DNA from: Strongylocentrotus purpuratus
Taxonomy: Eukaryota > Echinodermata > Echinoidea > Camarodonta > Strongylocentrotidae
Reading direction: 5' to 3'
DNA length: 64,000 nt
Assembly: GCF_000002235.5 (NCBI RefSeq)
Contig: NW_022145615.1
Span: forward strand, 15,548,712 to 15,612,711
Within the stretch, counting starts at the first letter, position 1, and the number at the start of each line of letters is the position of its first letter. The notes under the pieces are model-generated. The model searched no databases. It saw only the letters and a program-made list of their open reading frames with translations, and was not told the origin of the DNA. Shown one piece after another: positions 1 through 10,020 of this stretch. Made by a program: the position numbers and the translations under genes.

Positions 1-1482
1 GTGACCAAATTTAGTCAAAATACAATTAACAATTTCACAGTAATTAGAAATAAAGACATTTTTGAAGTTACAATCATTCAAACACAAATTGGCCACTCTA
101 TGACCTACATGAATCTTGCAAGATTCCCTTCCATTTGCTCTGTACTAAAACAGAATCAGAAATTTCTATTTACCATAAATTAGATATTCATTGAATTTAA
201 AAACTAATTTTATGTTCATTATTGCAAAGTTGAAACGTTGATTCGACAAGGTTATCAAAATGTAATGCTTGGAAGCATTTGAAGTAAAGATTATTATAAA
301 TTAAAAAACGCTTAAATACAGCCCCGGCATAGCACATGGAGAGCTCTCCGAACGCTGCTGAGATGTGTGAGATCACAGTATGGACATGATTTGCACAAGC
401 AGACGATGTCCCATGACATCTCACACATTTTCAGTGCCTGTGTTTTCATCTTTTCTTGAGTTCTTTCTCTTACTTCACTACCGTCAGGCTAAATGTATAA
501 TCTATTGCCTCACTCTAAACCCCGCGCATGGTTGTGTTTTGATGACAATTAAATGCAGCGATACAAAACTAAAGGAGTCTGTCGCTTGTAAACAGAATAA
601 GACGCCATTGTATATTCAGCTGCACACACCGCGGTATGTTCTGCGTTCCAAGAGGGAACAAATGCCGTCCTTACTATCATTCGGGGGTTTTTCAATTTGA
701 AAGTCTGGTTTCTTCGACTGTTAATTAACCCCTATCCTGTGTATTTACAAGCAAAAGATTTTAGTTATCAGAATCGGGTCATATCCCCTTTTGAATGGTT
801 TGACATGCCATTACATTTATATACACTAAACTAATAATTAGACAAATAATAGCTTTGCAATTATGTTTATTCTTTATGGGATGTCGTCTGCCTTGGCAGT
901 ATTGGTCCATATAGTGACGTCATTAAAACATCGTTATTTTTCCGGCGAATCTCTCGTATATCCCAGCTGCTATCGAGTCGCTATGGAGGTAGTTGTATTT
1001 GTAGTTTTATAAATCACCCGATATGTAGTTGACCTAAAACTTGTAAGATGGCCATCTGTTAGCTTACCAGTTTCTAGTGATACATGAGTTGACATATTTG
1101 TGATTTTCTTTGAATTTCACCTTTAAAGAAAATGTTCAATCATACATGTATCCTAAATAAAATTATTTCAAATATGTTCCTATACAACCCCTGTATCAAA
1201 CAAAACTTTTCAATTATCACTAAGAGAATGAAAGTTTATGAAATTTCTGTACAGAGCAAACTGGAGAGGAACTTGCTCGATATGTCAAAGTGTTGCCAAT
1301 TTGTGTTTCACCGATGACAACTTTAAATATTCATGACTTTCCTGCTTTTAATCTGATATTGCTCAAATTTTTCATCAATTTGTTTCTTTTATTTTTCTGC
1401 TTTTATTTATACCAACTGATTATTAGGGTGGACTTCCTCTTTAATTGTAGGAGGTACATGTAGATAATAGACCAATATTTAC
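1..1482 (-). other. KIFC1: Kinesin-14 intron sequence, left copy (partial)
   Basis: Counterpart of 47327-48808, on the 3' side of the stalk exon. No coding exon is recognised; open frames at 380-700 and 197-424 look like chance. It includes a hairpin at about 355-434, one CRE palindrome (TGACGTCA) near 916, and two blocks (112-180 and 1128-1197) that reappear inverted and closely spaced at 10511-10655. Confidence 0.5.
355..434 (+). other. Imperfect hairpin, pre-miRNA-sized (left copy)
   Basis: Arms ATGTGTGAGAT (363-373) and ATCTCACACAT (418-428) are perfect 11-bp complements. Inside them ATGGACAT pairs with ATGTCCCAT with one bulge, leaving an 18-nt loop, and CTGA/TCAG extends the base. The total is an interrupted stem of roughly 25 bp within about 80 nt. 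Size and shape are compatible with a microRNA precursor, but a decayed fold-back repeat is equally possible. Confidence 0.3.
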
Positions 1483-1693
1483 CTTAGTGGCATCCAACTG
1501 CGCTATATGACCAGCTTGTGCTGCTGTCATGGAAGCTATAGAGCTTTTTAGACCCGAACACTCCTAACGTGATGCTGTAAGATCGCCCTCTACAGTCTCA
1601 ATTTGTTGTTTCAGACTTCTCATCGTCATCTCCAAGTCTTCTTTCTGTTGATTAAGACGTCGCTCCACTATGGAATGCTCGTCCTCCGCATTC
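1483..1693 (-). pseudogene. KIFC1: Kinesin-14 (KIFC1-like) coiled-coil stalk exon with in-frame stop, left copy
   Basis: On the minus strand a 211-nt exon is bounded by a pyrimidine-rich acceptor (TTGTAG at 1694-1699) and a GTAAAT donor at 1477-1482. It holds one base completing a split codon and then 70 codons, ending on a codon boundary. The peptide is Glu/Gln/Leu/Lys-rich with heptad-like spacing (for example RRLNQQKEDLEMTMRSLKQQ), as expected of a coiled-coil stalk. It is placed in the kinesin-14 gene because its end phase fits the neck exon seen downstream in the right copy (45970-46137). Codon 43 of 70 is TAG (complement at 1564-1566), and the frame stays open on both sides; a CAG to TAG change would explain it. 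I found no convincing upstream exon at higher coordinates. Known for the family: minus-end-directed spindle motor that crosslinks and slides microtubules. Whether this copy is expressed cannot be told; the nonsense codon argues for a pseudogene, a null allele or a sequence error. Confidence 0.6.
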
Positions 1694-2553
1694 CTACAAT
1701 CAGAAAACAAAGTTTGAAGAAGAAAATGATGGGGTAATCCCGGGTTTCGTTATCATTGACATTCTGGGCCACAAGACAGTCCACATCGTCATCATTCATA
1801 CATTACAGAGATGAATCTATATTTTGAAAATAGTTGATACAAAGCAGTAAGCTTAACTCAGATCAAATACAGCTGCAAATAAAATTCACTAGGTTCTACT
1901 CTTAAACTATGATCCGTGTTGGGGGTACAATAATCATGAGGAATGATATCATATCCAGAATAAATTTGTATCAAACTTTCATCTCTGCATTGGCCACTAT
2001 GCGGACATGGTAATGCAAGAAAGTAAAATACAAACAATTTGGAATTACTCACATGCTCTACAACCAATTAATCAAATACTCGTACACACAAACATACCCA
2101 CTGACTACATGCCATATCCTGCCTTAATGCAGGCCTGCAGCTGTGTCAGATCTATGTTTAGATTTTTTAGATCTTGATGCATAGCTATTGACACTATGAA
2201 GTCAGAAGGTTCTCTATGAGATACACCATTGATATCTGGGCCCCGTTCATAGAAGCCAACGTTACTAGTTACTATCTCGTAAAATAGGCGAGTAAAAAGA
2301 ACCAAGCCATAGCCTTAGTCGCAATACCACCGGAATATTTAAAAAAGTAATATTAGGAAAAATGCAATTATTTAAATGAATTAGTAACAAAAAGATTGAA
2401 AATGATACCAGGAAATAAGAGATGAAATATACTTCTAAATTTTTTGTGTAGATTATACAATATAATTGTGAGTATTTCATTACATGACCAGGGCATCGGT
2501 TATGTTCTTGAGTTGGGTACCCCCCAGATATTTTCATTTAACAGTATAGTATT
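1694..2553. other. Interval upstream of the kinesin exon, nothing recognised
   Basis: AT-rich, non-repetitive by eye. Minus-strand open frames at 1858-2067, 2105-2305 and 2265-2537 show no recognisable domain and no consistent splice context. An upstream kinesin exon ending in phase 2 was sought here and not found. Duplicated at 49020-49879. Confidence 0.5.
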
Positions 2554-2650
2554 AATGACTGCTTTGAGAGACGCCTCGGGCAATAGCACAATTCTAACCT
2601 TCCCTTGAGCGTATAAAAACAACTATTTCTCGAATATCAAAGCAGTCATT
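2554..2650. mobile_element. 97-bp MITE-like element with 14-bp terminal inverted repeats
   Basis: AATGACTGCTTTGA at 2554-2567 is matched by its exact reverse complement TCAAAGCAGTCATT at 2637-2650. The interior is AT-rich and has no coding capacity. No clear target-site duplication is visible, so a simple palindromic relic is the alternative. The right copy lies at 49880-49976. Confidence 0.45.
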
Positions 2651-2792
2651 CATACTTTTATATGCCGAAAACAAAAGAGTCAACTAATGACACCACCTTG
2701 GCCTTTCTCTAGTTTATCTGCACGGTTGTTTTTCATGAGTGTATCTTTGAGAGTAGACTAGGTCGCGCAATGCACGTAGACTGCATAGAGAG

Positions 2793-2896
2793 TAGCTCAA
2801 AATACACGGGGGCGGTGGGCGATTCGCCCCCGTGAGCTACATAATCGTCCCCGTCAGGTTGCTCACGGGGGCGATTGCAAAATTAAAAATCGCCCC
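2793..2896. repeat. Two consecutive GC-rich hairpins
   Basis: First hairpin: CACGGGGGCG (2805-2814) against CGCCCCCGTG (2825-2834), extended outside by GTAGCT (2793-2798) and AGCTAC (2835-2840). Second: GGGGCGATT (2867-2875) against AATCGCCCC (2888-2896). Both are perfect stems in AT-rich surroundings and share the GGGGGCGATT motif, so they look like parts of one fold-back element. Duplicate at 50119-50222. Confidence 0.55.
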
Positions 2897-3164
2897 GGTG
2901 GAATTATAATAAAGATTATCTTTTCTGTTATAACTTTATTACAATATTGAGTTTCAATTTTCAAACCTTAAACCAATGAAATGGAACTAAGATTAGCGTG
3001 CAAGATTTCTCGTTTTACGAGTAGGCCTATTATTACCGATTCAGCTTGCAGTGCAGTGCCGCCGTCAGCAGTGGTTATAGGCCTATCGCGCAAGGGCAGA
3101 AACATGGTCGGAGAAGTTTTTCGTTGTCAGCAAATAATGAACCTCGACCAGTAAATCAATATTA

Positions 3165-3307
3165 GGGACTTTTAGAATTGCACGTTGAGAACGTGGACTG
3201 CAACGTGTGACCTCCTTTTAAGGCACTGCCAGTGCTTAAAAGGACGCCACATGTGACTGTCAGTGCCTTAAAAGGAAGTAACACGTCCACGCAAATCTAA
3301 AAGTCAC
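3165..3307. repeat. Fold-back element with alternative stems
   Basis: Outer arms ACTTTTAGA (3168-3176) and TCTAAAAGT (3296-3304) are complementary. Inside, CCTTTTAAGGCACTG (3214-3228) is the exact complement of 3261-3275 and is also complementary, with one missing base, to 3231-3243, giving two mutually exclusive hairpins. CACGT-type motifs repeat in both halves. It resembles a MITE or fold-back transposon remnant. Right copy at 50491-50633. Confidence 0.5.
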
Positions 3308-3342
3308 TATTGAGAACATGAACATGGTAACATGGGCAGATC

Positions 3343-3362
3343 TACGGGGGGGGGGGGGGGGT
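3343..3362 (+). repeat. Poly-G tract
   Basis: An uninterrupted G run of about 18 nt followed by TTAGGGG. The right copy (from about 50672) has a visibly longer run, so length differs between copies. Further G or C runs of 11-20 nt lie near 3930, 4635, 5022, 7038-7170 and 10467. Such runs are prone both to true slippage and to sequencing error. Confidence 0.9.
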
Positions 3363-4240
3363 TAGGGGTTTAACCCTCTCCTCCCACCCCCACCCCGGAC
3401 CCCTTCGGCTGCCAAGTGAAAATGTGATATTAAAGCGGGGGGAGGGGGATGCTGGAGAGGAGGACTACTAATCTATTTTATTTTTTTCAGGGGGCGAGGG
3501 GAAGTGAAGCGCCGTTTTAGCATGACTTTCTTTTTAACTCTTACTTTCACCTATCTCAGATAACCCTAAGTTTTTGGTTGCTGCTTTATATGTAGTTGAT
3601 AATGCATGATTAAAGTAAAGAGAGAGAACCACCATCATTTTGCAATGGTTCAGGGTTCGTGTAATGTACATTTGAAACCATTTCTTAGCGTCTCAACCCT
3701 AAAAAAATAGCAAAACTATTTTTGAGGAAAAGCATTATACTGAATTATCTAAAGAATAATAGCTTTATATTGGATCATACTAATACTGATACGGGATAAA
3801 GACAATGTGGTATTTGTATAGAGGTATTCCAAAATGACATTCTGATAATCAACATTAATTTGTTCTGGTATCATCAATGTATATACGCATAATACAACTG
3901 ATCAACGGTGTCGATTTGTATTCGTGGTTGGGGGGGGGGGGGGATAATAGGTGCCAAAATATTTTCGGCAATGGATCAAAGCAACCAAGAGGTAGGAGCG
4001 TGTGGCAGGTTGCACCCCTCCCTTACAAGTTATTAACCTTTTCAAGTCACCCTCAATAAAGATAACATTTCAGAGAATATGGGGCCTGTTAGGGTCCCAC
4101 ATGGGCTTGCAACTTGGGTTATTATCCTCTCAAGCGCGTAGCAAGAATTTCATTTTAGGGGGGCGGAAGTGAGCACGCGAAGCGTGCAAATCACTTACAG
4201 AGCGCGCAAAGTGCGCTCCCTAGGGGGTAGGTGCAGGGAT

Positions 4241-4556
4241 TCGCGCGGAAGCTTTGATGTTTCATTAAATTATTAGAGAAAGAAGACGATTTGTTTTACC
4301 GTTCTCGACTCTTAATCCTTGTTTGAATAAAGTTCCCCTTCCTCCGCGCATAGCGCGGAAGCTCTGACATTTCATTAAATTATTAAAGAAAGGAGACGAT
4401 TCGTTGTACCGGCATTCTTGACTCTTAATCCTTGTCTAAATTCAGTCCACCCCTCCCTCCCTCGCGAAGCGCGGAAGCTTTGACGTTTCATTAAATTATT
4501 AGGGAAAGAAGACGATGCGTTGAACCGTTCTCGACTCTTAATCTTTGTTCTTCCTA
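4241..4556 (+). repeat. Three tandem copies of a 110-116-bp repeat
   Basis: The core GCGGAAGCTYTGAYRTTTCA followed by TTAAATTATTA recurs with GCT at 4251, 4361 and 4477. Each copy continues with AGACGAT and CTTAATC motifs. Copies differ by scattered substitutions, so the expansion is not recent. It lies next to short 'cgcgaagcgcg' motifs at 4165-4215. No coding content. Right copy at 51572-51887. Confidence 0.85.
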
Positions 4557-4569
4557 CGTCCCCTTCCTT

Positions 4570-4646
4570 TCTTCTTTCTCTCTCTCTCTCTCTTTTTGGC
4601 CGGCGTTTTTTTTTTTTTTTTTTTTTTTTTTTTGGGGGGGGGGGGG
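4570..4646 (+). repeat. Compound simple repeat (TC)n, (T)n, (G)n
   Basis: A CT dinucleotide run (about 4576-4596), then about 27 T, then about 12 G. Its translation gives the phenylalanine/glycine-rich frames that span this site; these are not genes. Right copy about 51901-51977. Confidence 0.9.
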
Positions 4647-5156
4647 CGACAGCCCCTACCTCCTCCCACCTGGCTATGCGCCTATATCCTCTCTTTCTCT
4701 CATGATCTCTCTCTCTCCCACTCTCTACTTCTTTTTTGCACTTTTGCGCTTCGCGCTTAACATTTGGCGCACTGCATTTCTATGATGCTGTTGATTGAAT
4801 AAATTGAATAAATTCATCAATTCCTGATAAAGCCGTATGACCGAGAATTGAATTTATTCTTGTCTCATATACGGTTGTCTCATTTATTTATGTATTATGC
4901 AAATTAGATAGTAAAATGTGTATATTTATTGATGGTCATCTTGCGAGTAATAACCATTAACTACTCTCATCGGGCTCTCATTAATTTTTCTCTTAATTTT
5001 TTTTTTTGATGATGAATTATTGGGGGGGGGGGGGAATGATTGTACAGGCCATCCTCCCCACCTGAAATATTGGGGGGATATATCCCACCCATCCCCCCCG
5101 GGCTAAATAGGGTTAATAATACATGTACTTAAAAAAGAATAATGAAAAGAATAAAA
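4647..5156. other. AT-rich interval with simple repeats before the module array
   Basis: Contains a further CT-rich patch (4695-4730), AATAAATTGAATAAATT-type sequence and a poly-G run near 5022. No gene or element recognised. Duplicated at 51978-52487. Confidence 0.5.
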
Positions 5157-6981
5157 CTAGAAATTTAATTCGCCATGGGGACGAATTAGGTGGTCTGTCT
5201 TCAAGTCTTATGATAGATTATAATATTTACTATATTGAGAAAGGGAGAAGTTATATAGACATGTAAACAATGATGATCATCATGATGATCATGATGATCA
5301 TGATCTTGATAGTAATGGGGATTACAATGATGATGATGATGATGATCATGATGATGTTGATGATTATCATCAACAGACCACGATGACATCAGACTGAAAA
5401 AAATGAGAAAACATTTAGATAGTATATAGTCTCAGCTACAACATACTCAAAAATCAACAAAAATCAAGCCGAAATAACGGCGATATTGCTCGCAAAAGAC
5501 AAGAATGTAGAATCCAGATCTGAGAAAAAGTCATCTCCCTTAAGGATTACACGCCAAAAGTAATGGATCAAGTGATAATAGGGTAATATTAAAGTAAATA
5601 TGGTTGTTTATTACATTATTTGCGATTGTACGTGTTTTAATATTCAAAGGAGATGGTACAGTGAAAGGTCAAAAAGAAAAAAAAGTGAAGAAAAAAAATT
5701 GTTGGAAACGCCCGGACTCGAACCAGGGACCTCGAGGTCGGAAGTCAAGTGCGTTACCGATATACCAAAACATTTCCAATAGAGATTACACGTAAACTGA
5801 AAATTGAATTCTCAAATCCCACTTTGTAAGTGAAATATGAGCATGATCCCGGCATCTGATCGAAAAATAAAGGGCACACTTGTGATAGCTTATTGTCTCA
5901 GCTACAACATACTCAAAGCTCAGCGTTAACGAAGATAAAAACGACGGAGATATTGCTCGTGAAAGACGGGAATGTAGAATCCAGTTTTCAGAAAAAGTCA
6001 TGTCCCATAGAGAATACACGCAAAATGTGAAAAATTGACATGCCTCCATTAATTGCAAAAATATGCCATGATACCTTTGTCAAAATGATATATCGTGGTA
6101 ACTACATTTGTAGAGAATATTCTCAGGTAGAACATATCAAAATTTGAAAGAAAATTGATCAATATTTACAGAGATACAATCAATTTTGCAAAAATCTGCT
6201 GACGTCATAATATGCAAATTGAAATTTTGAGTTCGGAGGCCATTATGATGACGTCATGAGTTAATTGAGGGTCAAATGAGACATGAAATCATATCTCCAA
6301 CTCATGCTTTTTCCAATCATGATATAAAAGTTGGGGGTCAATTGACTATCTGAAGAGCTATTTCGATTTTTAAAATGGCATGTTTTTGATCAAATTTGCA
6401 TTATATTGCCCATAGCAGCACGCGCAGATTCTAAACTTTGACGCGCGCTCAAGGCCTTATGAAAGGTCAAGAGTGACTGAAATTAATGCAAATTGTCATT
6501 TACGGTAAGAGGAATCTAAATCATGTACACAAAATTTGAATTTGACCTTTAACGCGCGTTGTGAGCGCGCGCAACGCGCGCGGGGACACGTACGGACGGA
6601 AAATTTCGAAATGCTTAAAATGACCTGATTCGTACTCTCCTTTAATATTTAAGTGATTTTGAGCATTTTTAAATTTTGACGCGCACGTACGCGCGCATCA
6701 TGACCTTTATGTGACCTTTGATGACATGACCTATTGACCCTTGACCTGAAATATATGTAATATGAATATGAATGACCTTTGCTTATGCATCATGAAGATA
6801 TGATGGGTAACGTGATTTCACAAAATGGCGCCTGGATGACGTCACGATGACCCGATGACCTTGAAAATATTCCTGTCACGTTTCATGACAATGACCTATG
6901 ACTGTGTCAAAATTGACAGAAATTAACACAACCGATCTTGAGTTAACCGATAAACAAAAAACGGGAATAAATAAATAAGAA
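5157..6981 (-). mobile_element. Module B1, Helitron-like non-autonomous element
   Basis: Starts (plus strand) with CTAG at 5157 and, after AAATTT, a hairpin made by AATTCGCC and GGACGAATT; on the minus strand this is a hairpin followed by CTAG and T, the layout of a Helitron 3' end. Then follow AGGTGGTCTG, a (CAT/ATG)-rich block (5268-5372) bounded by a CAACAGACCA motif, a tRNA-like sequence (5704-5777, minus), CRE palindromes, CG-alternating tracts and an AATAAATAAG tail. The interior is partly duplicated: 5428-5552 resembles 5889-6019. No replicase or helicase frame exists; the His/Asp-rich frame at 5201-5389 is the trinucleotide block translated. Exact 5' end unknown. Confidence 0.6.
5704..5777 (-). 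pseudogene. tRNA-like sequence in module B1
   Basis: Exactly 74 nt on the minus strand. A 7-bp acceptor-like stem GGAAATG/CGTTTCC (one G-U type pair), a T-arm CCTGG-TTCGAGT-CCGGG containing a perfect B box (GGTTCGAGTCC), and an A-box-like TTGGTATATCGG. The anticodon stem does not pair, and the loop CTTCCGA would put TCC at the anticodon position. A tRNA-derived SINE-type promoter relic is more likely than a working tRNA. Frames reading PGLEPGTS across this site are artefacts of the T-arm. Confidence 0.65.
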
Positions 6982-7022
6982 CTAGATTTGTAATACTTGT
7001 TTGGAACAAGTATAGGTGGGCT
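6982..7022 (-). mobile_element. Module A0, terminal fragment only
   Basis: CTAG (6982-6985), then TACTTGTT-TGG-AACAAGTA (6994-7012) and TAGGTGGGCT: a module A terminus cut off by the poly-G/poly-C element that begins at 7023. Confidence 0.6.
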
Positions 7023-7211
7023 CAGTGGCGGATCCAGGGGGGGGGGGGGGGGCCGGGGGGCCCGGGCCCCCCCCCCTTGAGAAAAAAATCATGTAAAATC
7101 ACGTGATTTTTACCTTTTTTGGGGGTTGGGGCCCCCCCCCCCCCCCCTGGCGCTCAAGGGGGGGGGGGGTGCAAATTAATTTTTTTTTGAGGATCAAAAA
7201 AAAAAAAAAAA
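7023..7211 (+). mobile_element. hAT-type MITE remnant rich in poly-G and poly-C
   Basis: Begins CAGTGGCGGATCCAGG, a start seen in many non-autonomous hAT elements (family knowledge). Continues with long G and C runs, a TCACGTGA palindrome, a second TGGCGCTCAAGGG motif and a poly-A run. The matching inverted 3' terminus is not intact. On its right a second copy of the B tail (GATCTTGAGTTAACCGATAA) reappears, so the insertion sits between duplicated flanks. Run lengths differ from the copy at 54352-54540. Confidence 0.5.
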
Positions 7212-7434
7212 AAATTAAGAAATTAAGACAAGCGATCTTGAGTTAACCGATAAACAAAAAACGGGAAGAAATAAAAATAAATAATAATAATAATAAATAA
7301 ATAAAGAAAGAAAATTCTGACGAAAACAATTGGTGATCTGTTTTCAACAGACCACCTAATAAATAAATAAATAAAGGCAATTCTTACGAAATTATAAGGT
7401 GGTCTGTACGATATACAGCCCACCTGAAAATAAA
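7212..7434. repeat. B-tail duplicate and hairpin array H1 (two units)
   Basis: 7212-7270 repeats the last part of module B1. It is followed by AATAAT-type repeats and two hairpin units, TGATCTGT...ACAGACCACCT (about 7338-7364) and AGGTGGTCTGTA...TACAGCCCACCT (about 7398-7425). Confidence 0.65.
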
Positions 7435-9048
7435 CTAGATTTGTAATACTTGTTTAGAACAAGTATAGGTGGGCTGATCCAACCAAAAATTGAGACAAAA
7501 TGAAGGATACATTTGAGAGAGCTTTTTGTATTCAAATTTGGAAGAAAAACGATTTATATCTACAGAGAATATGCTGACATCATAACATGCAAATTGAAAT
7601 TTTGAGTTCGGAGGTCATTATGATGATGTCATGAGTTAATAGAGGGTCAAATGAGACATCAACAAATATTTCCGAATCATACTCTATTAAAATATGAAAA
7701 CAAATTTGGGGTCACCGTGCATCCTAAAGAGCTACAATGGATTTTGTATAGGCATGTTTTTGCCACTATATGCTATGTATTACAAGATCTCGCGCGCACG
7801 GAATTTTTTGTTAAACGGTCGATCATTCCGTTATTAATAGTCATAAAGAGACAAACATGGTATCAATTTGTTTGTAAAAATATGTGGAATATTATGAGAG
7901 GAAAAAAAAATGGCGATTCTATGTTGTGTTATAGTTTTACGGGCGAAAACGCGCGCGCATTCGCGTGTGCGCGATTTTTTTTATAAATGCTTAAAATGGC
8001 CTAAAATGGTGGTCACTATATTTGTAGAAAATTGTCTCAGCTAGAACATATTCAAATTTGGAAGCAAAATGTTAAAAATTGACATGCCTCCTTTAATCGC
8101 AAAAATACGCCATGATGCCTTTGTCAAAATGAAAAATTGTGGAGACTGGATTTGTAGAAAATTGGCTCAGCTAGAACATATCAAAATTTTGAAGAAAATC
8201 GATGAATTTTTATAAAGATACAATCAATTTTCCAAAAATATCGTCATATTATGCAAATTGAAATTTTGAGTTCGGAGGCCATTATGATGACGTCATGAGT
8301 TAGTTGAGGTTTAAATGAGACATGAAATCAAATCTCCGATTCATACGCTATCAAAATATGATAAAAAAATTGGGGTCAGCTTACATCCTAAAGAGCTACA
8401 ATGGATTTTGTATAGGCATGTTTTTGCCCATATATGCTATGTAATACAAGAGCTCGCACGCACGGACATGTATCTTAAACGGACGCTCACTCCGTTATTA
8501 ATGGTCAGAAAAAGGTGAACAAGGTATCAAAATGCTTGGAAAAATGTGCCAAATATGATGAAAAAGAAAATTTGGCTAATTTATGTTGCAAAAATTCAGT
8601 ACGCGCGAAAACGCGCGCGCATGCGCGTGTGCGAGATTTTTTATAAATTTTTTATAAAATGCTTAGAATGGCCTAAAACGTATGCAAAATGATTTTGAGA
8701 CGTTTTTAAGCAATTTAAAATTTTGCGCGCGTACTGACGCGCGGACGTACGCGCATTCGCGCGTTATTTTACCTGCAATTGACCGGACGGATATTGACCT
8801 TAATCGTGATAAATATGAATGAGAAATAACTTTTGGTTATGAAGATATGATCATGTGTTGATTTTCGTAAAATTTTACAAAATGGCGCCTAGATGACGTC
8901 ATCAGTGAATGTTAATTTTAAAAACGTTATTGTGCTTTGTACATATGCCTATACATATGTGTGCCAAATTTGAAGGCATTTGATTGAGCCATTTTCAAGT
9001 AATCGTGCTTACAAAAAAGTGGTTCGAAATAAGAAAAATAAAGAATAA
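7435..9048 (-). mobile_element. Module A1, Helitron-like (rearranged)
   Basis: CTAG at 7435, spacer of 8 nt, stem-loop TACTTGTT-TAG-AACAAGTA, TAGGTGGGCTGATCC. The body is two partial A bodies joined near 8000, so it is an internal rearrangement. It has the usual A features: TGACGTCA followed by ATGCAAAT, the HPKELQWILYRHVF-encoding stretch, CG-alternating tracts near 7940, 8600 and 8730, AAAATGGCGCC, and a GTGGTTCGAAATAAG tail. Frames at 7651-7986 and 8315-8518 come from the shared stretch and are not kept open across copies. Confidence 0.6.
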
Positions 9049-10020
9049 CTAGATTTGTAATACTTGTTTGGAACAAGTATAGGTGGGCTGATCCAACAAA
9101 AAATTGAGACAAAATGAAGGGTACATTTGAGATAGCTTTTTGTCTCAGCTACAACATATCAAAATTTGGAAGAAAATCGATTAATATTTACAGAGCTACA
9201 ATCAATTTTCCATAAATATGCTGACGTCATAATATGCAAATTGGAATTTTGGGTTCGGAGGCCATTATGATGATGTCATGAGTTAATTGAGGGTCAAATG
9301 AAACATGAAATCATATCTCCAATTTAATCTCTATCAAAATATGAAAACAAAATTGGGGTCACCTTGCATCCTAAAGAGCTACAATGGATTTTGTATAGGC
9401 ATGTTTTTGCCCATATATGCTATGTATTACAAGAGCTCGCGCGCACTGGAATTTATGTTAAACGGTCGATCATTCCGTTATTAAGAGTCATAAAGAGACA
9501 AACACGGTATTAATTTGTTTGTAAAAATATGTGGAATATTATAAAAGAAAAAAAATGGCGATTCTGTATTGTGTAATAGTTTTACGCGCGAAAACGCGCG
9601 CGCATTCGCGTGTGCGCGATTTTTTATAAATGCTTAAAATGGCCTAAAACGTATGCAAAATGATTTTGAGACGATTTTGAGCATTTAAAAATTTTGCGCG
9701 CGCATTGACGCGCGGACGTACGCGCACGCGCGCGTTGTTTCATCTGAAATTGACCGGACGGATATTGACCTTGATCATGATAAATATGAATGAGAAATAA
9801 TCTTTGGGTATGAAGATATGATCATGTGTTGATTTTCGTAAAATTTTACAAAATGGCGCCTAGATGACGTCATCAGTGAAGGTCAATGTTGAAAACATTA
9901 TTGTGCTTTGTACATATGCCTATACATATATGTGCCAAATTTAAAGGCATTTGATTGAGCCATTTTCAAGTAATCGTGCTTACAAAAAAGTGGTTCGAAA
10001 TAAGAAAAATAAAGAAAAAT
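9049..10020 (-). mobile_element. Module A2, Helitron-like
   Basis: CTAG 9049-9052, terminal hairpin, then an A body shorter than that of A3 because the segment ending in GACATGCCTCC is missing. Ends with the GTGGTTCGAAATAAG tail and runs into hairpin array H2. Confidence 0.6.

Noticed and set aside
380..700. 106-codon plus-strand frame (duplicate 47706-48026)
   Set aside because: No recognisable domain, lies in the kinesin intron, overlaps the hairpin; likely chance.
5201..5389. Histidine/aspartate-rich peptides (also 10735-11091, 12521-12703 and right copies)
   Set aside because: Translation of the (CAT/ATG)-rich microsatellite inside B modules.
5600..5795. Peptides with PGLEPGTS or PDSNQGP (also 20325-20507, 52931-53125)
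   Set aside because: Translation of the tRNA-like T-arm, a known source of spurious protein predictions.
7651..7986. Recurring plus-strand frame in A modules (HPKELQWILYRHVFA stretch; also 8315-8518, 16092-16277, 19147-19488, 63413-63691)
   Set aside because: The same stretch is interrupted by stops or frameshifts in other copies (9300, 14945, 22560, all B modules), and starts differ. It reflects conserved repeat DNA, not a maintained protein.
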